Part shown: positions 1-8,709 of the stretch, in pieces | How the letters are laid out: every line of letters starts with the position of its first letter | Numbering within the stretch: the first letter of the stretch is position 1 | Assembly: GCA_019359175.1 (NCBI GenBank) | Contig: JAHHHU010000006.1 | Coordinates: forward strand, 124,001 to 188,000 | Source: Phormidium tanganyikae FI6-MK23 | Lineage (GTDB): Bacteria; Cyanobacteriota; Cyanobacteriia; Leptolyngbyales; Leptolyngbyaceae | Length of the DNA stretch: 64,000 nt | Direction: 5' to 3' | Translations under genes and position numbers: made by a program | The notes under the pieces: model-generated | What the model saw: only the letters and a program-made list of their open reading frames with translations | The model's database searches: none | Told to the model about the DNA's origin: nothing

Positions 1-265
1 CTGCCAAGGAAAACTAATCGTTCTTCCAGCGTAGACTTCGCAGAATACCCATCTGAAGATGCAGGCTAACAAGACAACCGAAATCTTTGAGAGTCGCTAC
101 TGTTCGACTAAATTTCGCTGAATTTTCTACAGCTTCACCTGAAATATCGAATCCGTTGTGGCTACACTGCTTGATGAAGTAGCTCCACCGAATAATGACG
201 ACAATTCTTGTTGCAAAAGGAAATTCCAAACGAAGCCGCCCGCGACGCTGGAACTTTCTTGCGTC

Positions 266-793
266 ATGACTGATATTCCCAATCACCCAACTCCCGCCAT
301 GATTTGCTGGAAAACTTACGTTCAATTTGCAGCACTGCGATCGAGAAAACTCCTCTCACAGCGCAATATTGAACCTGAACCGCCCGACGAAAAAGAAATC
401 GAAACGGGGGTCGATTGTCGCCCTCGATTGCTGTTGCGACTTCCAGACGGCATGATTTATTTCTGGTTACACAACCAGCAGAATTGGCGAATTGGGCGCA
501 GCAAAGACTGTGATATCGTGCTGGCGGATCAGTGCGTATCGAGATATCACGCTACGGTACAGAGGGTCGAACCGGGTGAGTTCTACTTGATGGATCTAAA
601 CAGCTATAACGGGTCGTTTATCAACGGGCGACGAGTGCGAGAGATTTCCCGAATTCATTCCGGTGATCGCTTAAATTTTGGGCAGATCGAGCTTGAGTTT
701 TACGATGGAACGTTCAGCCGAGTCGAACCCTCTAAACCTGAGGAAGTAACGGCAGAACTAAAGTCACAAAGTAGTAGACCAATGGTGCGGTAA
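266..793 (+). CDS. FHA domain protein
   Basis: Forkhead-associated (FHA) phosphopeptide-binding protein of about 175 aa. The FHA core fills the second half: WRIGRS near residue 74, the SRYHA phosphothreonine-contact motif near residue 92 and an NSYNGSFINGRRV-type turn near residue 115. There is no kinase or output domain, so it probably acts as an adaptor recognising phosphothreonine on partner proteins. I chose the ATG at 266; the frame is open back to an ATG at 158, but that extra N-terminus has no recognisable content, and an ATG at 299 is also possible. The 3' end overlaps the convergent cdsA by about 60 bp. Family assignment is firm; partner and pathway are unknown. Confidence 0.85.
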   Translation: MTDIPNHPTPAMICWKTYVQFAALRSRKLLSQRNIEPEPPDEKEIETGVDCRPRLLLRLPDGMIYFWLHNQQNWRIGRSKDCDIVLADQCVSRYHATVQRVEPGEFYLMDLNSYNGSFINGRRVREISRIHSGDRLNFGQIELEFYDGTFSRVEPSKPEEVTAELKSQSSRPMVR

Positions 794-1655
794 AGACGTA
801 GCTATCCGCACGATCGAGAATGCCGCCGTGTCCCGGAATTAACTGACCTGAATCTTTCACACCCGCATCGCGTTTCATCATCGATTCGGTTAAGTCTCCG
901 AGCAAGCTGGCAATCCCGACCAACAAGCCGAGTGATACTCCCGTGATGGGCCATCCTGACCAGTTGAGATACCAGGACCCAACGACCGCAACCGTTACAC
1001 TAGCAGACACTCCAAAGACTGCACCTTCGACGGTCTTTTTGGGGCTGATATCGGAAAGGCGAGTGCGACCAATCCAGCGACCGACGGTATAGGCTCCAAT
1101 GTCTGCTGCCCACATACAGACAAAGGCCAACAGCGTGTGAGTCAGCCCTTGAGGAAGTGCGTCCAAGCCTTGCCATGAGGTAAGCCAGAAGCCATCAAGC
1201 GGAAGATTACTCATATCCGCTTGTTCAAGCGATCGCAATCGAATCCAAAAGCTCGGCAAATATCCCACATAAAACAGCCCCAAAATCGAGGCGGAAATAT
1301 CTGCGATCGTGGCAAATTTTGGCTGAAAGAGGAGATAGAAACAGATCAGCGTTCCGGCAACGGGGAAGATCGCGTCTGCTAGAGCGGGATTGAGATTCGA
1401 GATGAAGAGAAGGATCTGCGTCACAACGAGCGTCGTTTTGACGGCTGGGGCGATTCCTTTGGCGCGGACAAGTTCAAAATACTCTAGCTGTCCCAGGTAG
1501 ATGATGACAGCGAAAAAGGCAGTGAAATACCACCCGCCTAGTAAGAACATTACCAAAGCGACGGCGATCGCGACAATGCCACTGAGAATGCGAGACCAAG
1601 GCATAAGATTTTCAGCGTTCACAACAGAAACTTGGTCTAACTGTCCCTTTCTCAA
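732..1655 (-). CDS. cdsA: Phosphatidate cytidylyltransferase
   Basis: CDP-diacylglycerol synthase, an integral membrane enzyme converting phosphatidic acid and CTP to CDP-diacylglycerol for phosphatidylglycerol synthesis. The 307-aa protein has several hydrophobic segments. Close to its C-terminus is the family signature: a Ser, then KRDAGVKDSG, then the PGHGGILDRAD box carrying the metal-binding acidic residues. Length is normal for the family. Its last 60 bp overlap the convergent FHA gene. The cbiT gene lies upstream on the same strand about 90 bp away, so co-transcription is possible but not shown. Confidence 0.95.
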   Translation of the reverse strand: MRKGQLDQVSVVNAENLMPWSRILSGIVAIAVALVMFLLGGWYFTAFFAVIIYLGQLEYFELVRAKGIAPAVKTTLVVTQILLFISNLNPALADAIFPVAGTLICFYLLFQPKFATIADISASILGLFYVGYLPSFWIRLRSLEQADMSNLPLDGFWLTSWQGLDALPQGLTHTLLAFVCMWAADIGAYTVGRWIGRTRLSDISPKKTVEGAVFGVSASVTVAVVGSWYLNWSGWPITGVSLGLLVGIASLLGDLTESMMKRDAGVKDSGQLIPGHGGILDRADSYVFTAPLVYYFVTLVLPLLPQV

Positions 1656-1744
1656 CCTGCGAAGTCGGTGTTGTTCAGAGTTACATTCAGGTTAAGAAGG
1701 TTAAGAGTCATTTGGATCACTTTATCAGAGTGCAGCATGAAATT

Positions 1745-2353
1745 TCATTCGAGCTTTTCGCCGCTGAGGACGAAGATCGGATCGACAGCCACAAAGGATT
1801 GGCTGGTGCCACGAGTTTCGAGGCGATTTATTGCAGATTGCACAACTTCGATATTTCGGGCGTGAAGTTCGGCAAAGCTTTCTGAAATTTTGTACAGATT
1901 CTCTAGGTTCGCGGCAGTTGCGACGATTCGACCTTGGGGTTTGAGCAGTCGCCACACTTCAGCCAAAATTTCTTTGATCGATCGACCGCCTTCGATACAA
2001 ACGCGATCGGGCATTTGTTTCAAATTTTTCAAACACTCCGGAGCGCTCCCTTCAATGATTTCAACGTTTTTTACTCCGAAGCGATCGCAGTTTCGTTGAA
2101 TTAGCGTTGCGACTTCTTCATCTCGCTCGATCGCGACAATGTGACCTTGCGGACAGAGCAATCCCGCTTCGACGGGAATCGTTCCGGTTCCGGCTCCGAT
2201 GTCCCAAAATACCGAGTTCGATCGGAGGCGAAGCTGACACAGCAGTAATAGCCGAATTTCGCGCTGACTCATCGGGATTCCCGGCAAGTTTTCAAATAAC
2301 TCATCGGGAATTCCAGGGGTGACATAAGACCAGAGGGGAGAGGGCATATACAA
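1745..2353 (-). CDS. cbiT: Precorrin-6B C15-methyltransferase (decarboxylating), CbiT subunit
   Basis: SAM-dependent methyltransferase of corrin-ring (cobalamin) biosynthesis, the CbiT/CobL C-terminal type, acting at C15 with decarboxylation of the C12 acetate. The 202-aa protein has the SAM motif DIGAGTGTIPVE near residues 71-82, an acidic ribose contact (IERDEE) and the IEGG turn typical of CbiT. It is a stand-alone subunit; a cbiE partner is not in this window. The cobQ gene at 19.3-20.8 kb and a cobalamin riboswitch near 60.7 kb show that the organism makes and senses B12. The decarboxylase gene is upstream on the same strand, 33 bp away. Confidence 0.88.
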   Translation of the reverse strand: MYMPSPLWSYVTPGIPDELFENLPGIPMSQREIRLLLLCQLRLRSNSVFWDIGAGTGTIPVEAGLLCPQGHIVAIERDEEVATLIQRNCDRFGVKNVEIIEGSAPECLKNLKQMPDRVCIEGGRSIKEILAEVWRLLKPQGRIVATAANLENLYKISESFAELHARNIEVVQSAINRLETRGTSQSFVAVDPIFVLSGEKLE

Positions 2354-2386
2354 TTCAGCGGAACAGGGGCGTACTTCTATTGTGAT

Positions 2387-3862
2387 TCAGGAAACGATTT
2401 TTAATCGGTTTAGAGTCGGGTCGCTGCATCCGCTGATAAATCCGCCCGCTTGCAGAGTGGTCTGAAGCAGCGCGATCGCGTCTCGTGTAATCCGCTCACC
2501 GGGCAGTAAGACTGGAATTCCGGGCGGATAGGGACAAATTAACTCGGCGCTAATTTGGTCGATCGCGCTTTCGGTGGGAACGGATTGGGTTGAGGAGAAA
2601 AATGCCTGTCGAGGAGACATTTCAGCTGGGGGAAGAAGAGAGAGATCAAACGGCGGGAAAAGGGGAGGCGGGTGTGAGACGGAAGGACTAGCGGAAAGAA
2701 TTTTGAAGGCGTGAATGAGTCGATCGATATCGCTCTGAGTATTTCCCAGGCTGATGATAAAGGTGAGGTGCTGAAGCGATGGAAATTCAGCCGTCACGCC
2801 AAGGTTTTGATGGAGCAGTTCATCTGCAGTAAAGCCGTCAATGTCGAGCTTAGACAGCGTGACCGTAAGCCGAGTACGATCGAGCGCAAAACAACCGGGA
2901 GATTGAGGCGGCTGAAAGACCGAGAGATTTGGAATCGATGTGAGTCGCGATCGCGCTTGATCGGCAAGCTGAAGCGTTTCTGCCATCAAGATTCTGCCTT
3001 GAGTCGCCATTTGTTCTCGTGCAGCATCTAGCGAGGCTAAAAGCAAATAATTAGGACTCGTAGACTGAACAAGCTGAAGTGATCGAGAAACGCGATCGCG
3101 ATCGATGCGATTTCCTTGAACATGAAGCATCGAAGCTTGAGTGAGAGCCGATAGCGTTTTATGCGTGGATTGTACGGCGAGATCTGCGCCTGCTGCCATT
3201 GCGGAAATTGGAAAGTCGGGATGAAACGCGAAATGTGTCCCGTGTGCTTCATCCACGAGCAGCGGAATACCAGCGGCGTGAGTCAGATTCGCGATCGTAC
3301 TCAAATCGCCACAGATGCCATAATACGTGGGGTGAATGACTAAAACCGCTTTGGCATCGGGATGTTGTTTGAGTGCGATCGCAACTGTTTCGGGTGTAAC
3401 ACTGTGAGCAATGTCGAGAATTGGATCATATTCAGGCTGCAAAAAGATCGGCATCGCACCCGATAGAATTAACCCGGAAATCGCGGATTGATGAACGTTT
3501 CGAGGCAGAAGAATTTTATCGCCAGGATCACAAGTCGCTAGGATTGCCGCGATAATTCCGCAGGTCGAACCATTGATCAAGAACCAAGTTTGCTCGGCTT
3601 TGAAGGTTTCTGCGGCTAACGTTTGGGCTTCGTCGATCGCACCCTGGGGAGCGAACAGATTATCGAGTTCTGGCAATTCGGGTAAGTCAGCCCGAAGCGC
3701 TCGATCGCCAATTAATTCCCGGAATGCCTGAAAACTCCCCTGACCGCGCTTGTGTCCTGGGGTATGAAATGCAGCGTTTTGGCTTTGAGCGCATTTTGTC
3801 AGCATTTCGAGTAATGGAACGCGCACCCTTCGGGAATCGAAGCTATCGTCAAATTGCATCAA
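2387..3862 (-). CDS. Orn/Lys/Arg decarboxylase-family PLP enzyme
   Basis: Fold-type I pyridoxal-phosphate decarboxylase of the Orn/Lys/Arg family, 491 aa, the compact form found in cyanobacteria and Gram-positives. Visible hallmarks are the N-terminal FHTPGHKRGQG box, HPTYYGICGD, the PLP-binding Asp and His in VDEAHGTHF, and the Schiff-base lysine in STHKTLSALTQ. A short C-terminal domain carries the PPGIPVLLPGE motif common in this family. Substrate (arginine, lysine or ornithine) cannot be read from sequence; a role in polyamine synthesis is an inference. It sits 33 bp upstream of cbiT. Confidence 0.85.
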   Translation of the reverse strand: MMQFDDSFDSRRVRVPLLEMLTKCAQSQNAAFHTPGHKRGQGSFQAFRELIGDRALRADLPELPELDNLFAPQGAIDEAQTLAAETFKAEQTWFLINGSTCGIIAAILATCDPGDKILLPRNVHQSAISGLILSGAMPIFLQPEYDPILDIAHSVTPETVAIALKQHPDAKAVLVIHPTYYGICGDLSTIANLTHAAGIPLLVDEAHGTHFAFHPDFPISAMAAGADLAVQSTHKTLSALTQASMLHVQGNRIDRDRVSRSLQLVQSTSPNYLLLASLDAAREQMATQGRILMAETLQLADQARSRLTSIPNLSVFQPPQSPGCFALDRTRLTVTLSKLDIDGFTADELLHQNLGVTAEFPSLQHLTFIISLGNTQSDIDRLIHAFKILSASPSVSHPPPLFPPFDLSLLPPAEMSPRQAFFSSTQSVPTESAIDQISAELICPYPPGIPVLLPGERITRDAIALLQTTLQAGGFISGCSDPTLNRLKIVS

Positions 3863-3937
3863 CCTTTCCCCATGACAGATGAATCTCGATTCTTCATTCT
3901 CTAGGTTAGGGGAGCCAAATTATCGTTAGGATGTTCT

Positions 3938-4087
3938 ATGGTTTATTCGCCACCGAATCCGCTCCCGTCGCCGTTGCCAAATCCGACTCCAGAACCGAGT
4001 CCGATCCCTGCACCCATTCCCGACCCAACTCCGGAGACCCTTCCCGGAAACGAGCCGATTCCTGAACCTGTACCCTCTCCGTCTTAA
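3938..4087 (+). CDS. Small proline-rich protein (49 aa)
   Basis: A 49-codon ORF between two known genes that reads as an almost unbroken chain of X-Pro dipeptides (NPLPSPLPNPTPEPSPIPAP and so on); more than a third of the residues are proline. It starts with ATG at 3938, with a TTAGGA element 7 bp upstream, and stops with TAA 23 bp before ychF, on the same strand. No domain is recognisable. Such a chain should be an extended polyproline-II-like rod. The regular reading frame and spacing suggest a real gene, but low-complexity sequence can also arise by repeat slippage, so expression is unproven. Confidence 0.5.
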   Translation: MVYSPPNPLPSPLPNPTPEPSPIPAPIPDPTPETLPGNEPIPEPVPSPS

Positions 4088-4110
4088 CCTTTATATTTCA
4101 CATACTGATC

Positions 4111-5202
4111 ATGCTAAGAGCCGGGATTGTTGGACTGCCCAACGTTGGAAAATCAACTTTATTTAATGCGGTCGTCGCCAATGCAAAAGCCCAAGCCGCC
4201 AACTATCCCTTTTGTACGATCGAACCGAATGTCGGGACGGTTGCCGTTCCTGACGATCGCCTGAATGTACTGACCAAAATCTCTAAATCGACTGAAACCA
4301 TTCCTGCACGAGTTGAGTTTGTAGACATTGCAGGCTTGGTCAAAGGCGCTTCAAAGGGTGAAGGCTTGGGCAATCAATTTTTGGCAAATATTCGAGAAGT
4401 CGATGCGATCGTTCATGTGGTTCGCTGTTTTGATGATGACGACATTATTCATGTGGCAGGGTCGGTTGATCCTGCCCGTGATATTGAAATCATCAATTTA
4501 GAGCTTGGGCTGGCGGATCTCGATCAAATCGATCGAAGAATTGAGAGAGCGCGCAAACAAGCCCGTACCAGTAAAGAAGCACAGCAAGAAGTCGAAGCTC
4601 TAGAGCGATTGAGCGCAGTGCTGAATGAAGGAAAATCTGCTCGTCAAGTGCCGCTGAACGAAGAAGAAGAGGCGATGATCAAACCGTTGGGGTTGCTGTC
4701 TCGTAAGCCTGTGATTTATGCCTGCAATGTTTCAGAAGAAGATTTAGCGACTGGAAATGATTGGGTTGAACAGGTTCGGGGATTGGCATCTCAGGAAGAT
4801 GCTCAAGTTGTGGTGATTTCGGCGCAGGTGGAAGCTGAGCTAGTGGAGTTACCGGAAGACGATCGAGCTGATTTTCTCGCTTCTCTAGGAGTGGAAGAAG
4901 GAGGCTTGAAGTCGTTAATTCGCGCGACTTACCAACTTTTGGGTCTGCAAACTTACTTCACGACTGGACCGAAAGAAACTCGCGCTTGGACAATCAAAAC
5001 CGGAATGCTTGCTCCTCAAGCCGCAGGGGTAATTCACACCGATTTTGAACGAGGCTTTATTCGAGCCGAAACGGTTGCGTATAAGGATCTCGTCGAGTTT
5101 GGATCAATGAACGGGGCGAAGGAAAAGGGATTGGTTCGCAGTGAAGGGAAAGAATACCTCGTGCAAGATGGCGATGTGATGCTGTTCCGATTCAATGTGT
5201 AG
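4111..5202 (+). CDS. ychF: Redox-regulated ATPase YchF (OLA1 family)
   Basis: Obg-family P-loop NTPase that hydrolyses ATP rather than GTP and associates with ribosomes. The 363-aa protein has G1 GLPNVGKST near residue 8, G3 [10 protein letters not shown], and the non-canonical G4 (NVSE) that explains ATP preference. An inserted coiled-coil region and a C-terminal TGS-like domain ending in [13 protein letters not shown] follow. Length is typical. A strong intrinsic terminator lies about 100 bp downstream. Confidence 0.97.
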   Translation: MLRAGIVGLPNVGKSTLFNAVVANAKAQAANYPFCTIEPNVGTVAVPDDRLNVLTKISKSTETIPARVEFVDIAGLVKGASKGEGLGNQFLANIREVDAIVHVVRCFDDDDIIHVAGSVDPARDIEIINLELGLADLDQIDRRIERARKQARTSKEAQQEVEALERLSAVLNEGKSARQVPLNEEEEAMIKPLGLLSRKPVIYACNVSEEDLATGNDWVEQVRGLASQEDAQVVVISAQVEAELVELPEDDRADFLASLGVEEGGLKSLIRATYQLLGLQTYFTTGPKETRAWTIKTGMLAPQAAGVIHTDFERGFIRAETVAYKDLVEFGSMNGAKEKGLVRSEGKEYLVQDGDVMLFRFNV

Positions 5203-5301
5203 TTTTTGTGAGTTCCGTATAATCACATAAGCTGAAGTATAATTATAGACATAAGGACTTGCGGGAACTTCTACGCCTACCCTCAAAGAACTGCCTTGGT
5301 G

Positions 5302-5331
5302 AAACCCTCGATCGTTGGATCGAGGGTTTTT
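5302..5331 (+). terminator. Intrinsic terminator after ychF
   Basis: An 11-bp perfect stem (5302-5312 with 5319-5329) with a 6-nt loop is followed by a short T tract. It separates ychF from the ArsA-like gene. Confidence 0.8.
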
Positions 5332-5397
5332 AATGTCCAAAAACGCTAGAATCAAGTTAACGAATGTAAAGCAATTCTCAGACAGGACTTGATCACC

Positions 5398-6588
5398 ATG
5401 CGCGTAATTCTAATGACGGGAAAAGGCGGCGTAGGTAAAACTTCGGTCGCGGCTGCAACCGGGCTGCGTTGTGCGGAATTAGGATACCGGACTTTGGTGC
5501 TGAGTACTGATCCGGCTCACTCGCTTGCTGATAGTTTTGATCTCGAACTCGGACATGAGCCGAAACAGGTTCGCCCGAATCTTTGGGGGGCTGAACTCGA
5601 CGCGCTGATGGAATTAGAGGGCAATTGGGGAGCAGTGAAGCGCTACATCACTCAAGTCTTGCAGGCGCGTGGATTGGATGGTGTGCAGGCGGAAGAGTTG
5701 GCGATTTTGCCGGGAATGGATGAGATCTTTGGGTTAGTGCGAATGAAGCGGCACTATGACGAAGGCGAATTTGATGTGTTGATTATCGATTCGGCTCCGA
5801 CGGGGACAGCGCTGCGGTTGCTGAGTTTGCCGGAAGTCGGGGGCTGGTATATGCGGAAGTTTTACAAGCCGTTTCAGGGAATTTCGGTTGCGTTGCGTCC
5901 GTTGGTTGAACCGATTTTTCGCCCGCTTGCTGGTTTTTCACTTCCCGATAAAGAAGTGATGGATGCGCCTTACGAGTTTTATGAACAGATCGAAGCGTTG
6001 GAAAAGGTGCTAACTGATCCGACTCAAACGACGGTGCGGTTGGTGATGAATCCCGAAAAAATGGTGATCAAAGAATCGCTCCGCGCCCATGCTTATTTGA
6101 GTTTATACAACGTTGCGACTGATTTGGTGGTGGCAAATCGGATTATTCCGGATTCGGTTTCTGATCCATTTTTCCAACAGTGGAAAGAGAATCAGCGGCA
6201 GTATCGCGATGAGATTCACGCAAATTTTTCACCGTTGCCGATTAAGGAAGTCCCGCTATATTCCAAGGAAATGTGTGGATTGGAGGCGCTCGATCGCTTA
6301 AAGGAAACGCTTTATCCGGGCGATGAAGATCCTTCGCAGGTGTACTACAAAGAAACGACGCTGCGAGTGGTTCAAGAACAGAATCAGTACAGTTTAGAGA
6401 TATATTTGCCGGGGATTGAAAAGAGTCAAATTGAACTGAGTAAGACGGGCGATGAGTTGAATGTGCGGATTGGAAATCATCGGCGCAATTTGGTTCTACC
6501 CCAAGCGTTGGCGGCGTTGCAGCCTTCTAGCGCAAAAATGGAGGAAGATTATCTCAAAATTCGCTTTACTGATCCGGCAAGAGTTTAG
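5398..6588 (+). CDS. ArsA/Get3-family ATPase with C-terminal HSP20-like domain
   Basis: Cyanobacterial ArsA/TRC40-type ATPase, 396 aa. The N-terminus has the deviant Walker [10 protein letters not shown], followed by the switch motif [12 protein letters not shown] and [14 protein letters not shown]. Residues from about 320 on form a small beta domain resembling the alpha-crystallin/HSP20 fold ([14 protein letters not shown] ... [11 protein letters not shown]) that is fused to ArsA in many phototrophs. There is no tandem second ATPase half, so it probably works as a homodimer; targeting of membrane proteins is a family-based guess and arsenite export is not supported by context. I chose the ATG at 5398; a TTG nine bases earlier lies too close to the AGGA element at 5383-5386. 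Confidence 0.88.
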   Translation: MRVILMTGKGGVGKTSVAAATGLRCAELGYRTLVLSTDPAHSLADSFDLELGHEPKQVRPNLWGAELDALMELEGNWGAVKRYITQVLQARGLDGVQAEELAILPGMDEIFGLVRMKRHYDEGEFDVLIIDSAPTGTALRLLSLPEVGGWYMRKFYKPFQGISVALRPLVEPIFRPLAGFSLPDKEVMDAPYEFYEQIEALEKVLTDPTQTTVRLVMNPEKMVIKESLRAHAYLSLYNVATDLVVANRIIPDSVSDPFFQQWKENQRQYRDEIHANFSPLPIKEVPLYSKEMCGLEALDRLKETLYPGDEDPSQVYYKETTLRVVQEQNQYSLEIYLPGIEKSQIELSKTGDELNVRIGNHRRNLVLPQALAALQPSSAKMEEDYLKIRFTDPARV

Positions 6589-6629
6589 GTTCGGTTCGAT
6601 CGAGTATTACAAACTGCGGATGAAATGCT

Positions 6630-6668
6630 CGATCGAGCTTGTAAACGGAAGCTCGATCGCAAGTTTTC
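6630..6668 (+). terminator. Intrinsic terminator after the ArsA-like gene
   Basis: An 11-bp perfect stem (6630-6640 with 6649-6659), built on CGATCG cores, has an 8-nt loop and is followed by a T-rich stretch. Confidence 0.65.
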
Positions 6669-6806
6669 TTAGTGTAGAAGCGTTAGGTTTCGCAGATTGC
6701 AAACAACATTGTCCAATACCCTCAACAATTTGAGCAATCTGCTAAATTTCTTGCTGGCGAAATCCAATGGCAAAATAGAGAGATAAGCAGATAAGGAGGA
6801 AGCATT

Positions 6807-7034
6807 GTGGAAATTGCATCTCATATCACTGTAGACTCCGCGATTCATCATGGCACTCCTGTTATTACAGGAACTCGTGTTCCCATTTCTATCATCATCG
6901 GCTCTCTTGCAGGCGGTATGAGCAAGGAAGAAGTCATGCAAGAGTATGAATTGACCAAGAACCAAGTCGAAGCCGCACTTAGTTACGCTGCTGATTTGGT
7001 CAAACATACGGAAGTCACTGTGATCGGAGCTTAA
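6807..7034 (+). CDS. DUF433 protein, antitoxin-like
   Basis: 75-aa DUF433 protein, a small winged-helix-like family usually encoded just upstream of a DUF5615 PIN-like protein and proposed as the antitoxin half. The typical core is present: PVITGTRVPISIIIGSLAGG, then EVMQEYELTKNQVEAALSYAAD. The start is GTG at 6807, set by a near-perfect AAGGAGGA ribosome binding site at 6793-6800. Only 3 bp separate its stop from the next gene, so the two are surely co-translated. DNA binding and autoregulation are inferred from the family. Confidence 0.85.
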   Translation: MEIASHITVDSAIHHGTPVITGTRVPISIIIGSLAGGMSKEEVMQEYELTKNQVEAALSYAADLVKHTEVTVIGA

Positions 7035-7037
7035 CCT

Positions 7038-7751
7038 TTGAACTTCCTGGTTGATGAAAATATGCCTCGCTCCCTTGCACCTCAAATCGCTTCTCTCGGA
7101 TTCACGGTACAAGATGTACGAGATATCGGCTTACGCGGTCATCCTGACACTGAGGTTATGGAAGCGGCTGTTGTTGCGGATGCAATTATTATTACGCGCG
7201 ATCGAGGACTTGCTGATCCCAGAGGTTGGTCAGAAGATTTTACTGCTGGAACAATTTTCATTAATCTTCCTGACGACACGCCCGCTAGCGCTGTTAACGC
7301 CAAAATTTTAGAACTGCTAGCGAACCGTTTACCTGTTTCCCTTTTGGGTGCTTTTACAACGCTTTTACAACGCTTGAATCCCGTCGGGCGCTTTCTCGCT
7401 CCATTCGTCGCAGATCCTAAGTTACGCTCGCTCACCTCGAATACTTACAGAATGATGCTGATTCGTCGCGCGATCGATCTTTTTGCGCGTAATCTTTCTC
7501 AGAAATGCCCAAAACATAAGCGCGATCGCATAAAACGATTAGAAAAACCTATATCACAAGCATTTTTTATGTCTGTCACTTCTAGTTTTTTGCTTGTGAT
7601 TTGTCTGAATCATGCAAAATCTTCTGTTTCTGTTGCTGTGAAACGTTCGATCGCAGAAATCATTCCTCGAATTTCACATGGCACTGATCTGTTTCAAGCT
7701 GTGTTTTGTGGTTTCGTGAATGATTTTTGCGATCGTCGTTTTGATCTTTAG
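7038..7751 (+). CDS. DUF5615 PIN-like protein with frameshifted C-terminus
   Basis: Residues 1-109 are a standard DUF5615 PIN-like nuclease: FLVDENMPRSL at the start (acidic DEN), GHPDTEVMEAA in the middle, IITRDRGLAD with the second acidic centre, then LPVSLLGAFTTL. Family members normally stop about 10-20 residues later. Here an exact 11-bp tandem duplication at 7351-7372 shifts the frame. Removing one copy restores a basic tail of 14 residues (ESRRALSRSIRRRS) and a TAA at 7418-7420, giving 123 aa. As it stands the ORF runs on to 237 aa through sequence that looks non-coding and contains HIP1 sites. The toxin may be inactivated or altered; a base-calling error is an alternative. Confidence 0.8.
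   Translation: MNFLVDENMPRSLAPQIASLGFTVQDVRDIGLRGHPDTEVMEAAVVADAIIITRDRGLADPRGWSEDFTAGTIFINLPDDTPASAVNAKILELLANRLPVSLLGAFTTLLQRLNPVGRFLAPFVADPKLRSLTSNTYRMMLIRRAIDLFARNLSQKCPKHKRDRIKRLEKPISQAFFMSVTSSFLLVICLNHAKSSVSVAVKRSIAEIIPRISHGTDLFQAVFCGFVNDFCDRRFDL
7351..7372 (+). repeat. 11-bp perfect tandem duplication in the DUF5615 gene
   Basis: The unit CTTTTACAACG occurs twice back to back (7351-7361 and 7362-7372). Because 11 is not a multiple of 3, the second copy shifts the DUF5615 reading frame. Confidence 0.95.
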
Positions 7752-7774
7752 CAAATCGATCGTGATTAGCGGCT
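7421..7774. other. Probably non-coding stretch after the original DUF5615 stop
   Basis: If the 11-bp duplication is secondary, this stretch is an intergenic spacer. It is nominally covered by the read-through ORF, but the translation shows no family features. It contains GCGATCGC/CGATCG sites and no clear terminator. Confidence 0.55.
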
Positions 7775-8650
7775 TTACCAGTTTCGCCAGCCGCCGCTCG
7801 ATGTTTCTTTGCCGGAATCCTTCGATCGTTCATTGATCAAAGATTGATATTCTTGTGAACTTGCCCAGCGATCGATTTCTCGCGCTCTGAGAACCGGAAC
7901 CGGATGCGAAAGCTGTGCAGTTTGGAGTTGCTTGAGCATTTCGCCCATTTCAGTTTTGCTGATTTCATCGTAAGCGCGGGCTTGAGCGATGAACGCATCC
8001 AGGTTTAACTGCTTTGCTAAAGTCGGTGATCCGCCCGTGAGCTTCATCATCACAGACATCGTGATTTTTGGATCTTGAGTTGCAAGTAGAGCAGCACGAT
8101 CGCAGGTAAATTCTGCACAACGCACCCAGTTCATAATCTGAGCCTGCAATCCTTGAGTAATCACACCGCCGATCGGAAACGGAAGCTGTCCTGCGGCTAA
8201 AACTAATACATTCGCCAACGTGAGATAAACACTGTGATCACATTTGAGATGTCCCAACTCGTGAGCAATCACCGCTTGAATTTCTTCTGGGGTGAGCAAT
8301 TCGATCAGCGAAGTGTGCATCACGATAAACGGCTGTCTTCCGCGCATTGCGAAGGTGTAAGCGTTGGGGGCGGGATGCTGGCGCACATAAAGCTGAGGCG
8401 CTTCGAGATCTAAAATTCGGCTGGCTTCGATCAGAAGTTTGTGTAGATCGGGAAGCTGTTGTTCGCTGACGAGAATGCTAGACGCAATGTTTTCTAGATA
8501 GAAGAATTGTTCTGCGATCGGGCCTAATAGATTGCGGATCGCAAGATCCAATCCGGGCAACTGTTTTAATGCGTTCGTTGCTTCGAGATCGAGCGGATGA
8601 CGGAACTGGTCGGCTTTTAGCCCGATGAGCGTTGACTTTGAAAAGGACAT
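7775..8650 (-). CDS. M48-family zinc metallopeptidase
   Basis: Zinc metalloprotease of the M48 (HtpX/Ste24-like) family, 291 aa. The zinc motif HELGH is at about residues 130-134, followed downstream by the CAEFTCDRAAL segment that carries the third zinc ligand (Glu). A weakly hydrophobic stretch after the motif may associate with the membrane. I chose the ATG at 8650 (MSFSKSTLIGLKADQF) because this is where conserved cyanobacterial homologues begin; an upstream ATG at 8725 would overlap the preceding gene. Substrate unknown. Confidence 0.88.
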   Translation of the reverse strand: MSFSKSTLIGLKADQFRHPLDLEATNALKQLPGLDLAIRNLLGPIAEQFFYLENIASSILVSEQQLPDLHKLLIEASRILDLEAPQLYVRQHPAPNAYTFAMRGRQPFIVMHTSLIELLTPEEIQAVIAHELGHLKCDHSVYLTLANVLVLAAGQLPFPIGGVITQGLQAQIMNWVRCAEFTCDRAALLATQDPKITMSVMMKLTGGSPTLAKQLNLDAFIAQARAYDEISKTEMGEMLKQLQTAQLSHPVPVLRAREIDRWASSQEYQSLINERSKDSGKETSSGGWRNW

Positions 8651-8709
8651 AAGCCACCGTGATAGTACAGACTGTCGCAGATTTTCAGTATAGCGATTCG
8701 TAAGGGATC

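Noticed and set aside
14..325. Minus-strand ORF of 103 codons at the window start
   Set aside because: No recognisable family, no ribosome binding site, and it overlaps the likely start region of the FHA gene; most likely a chance frame.
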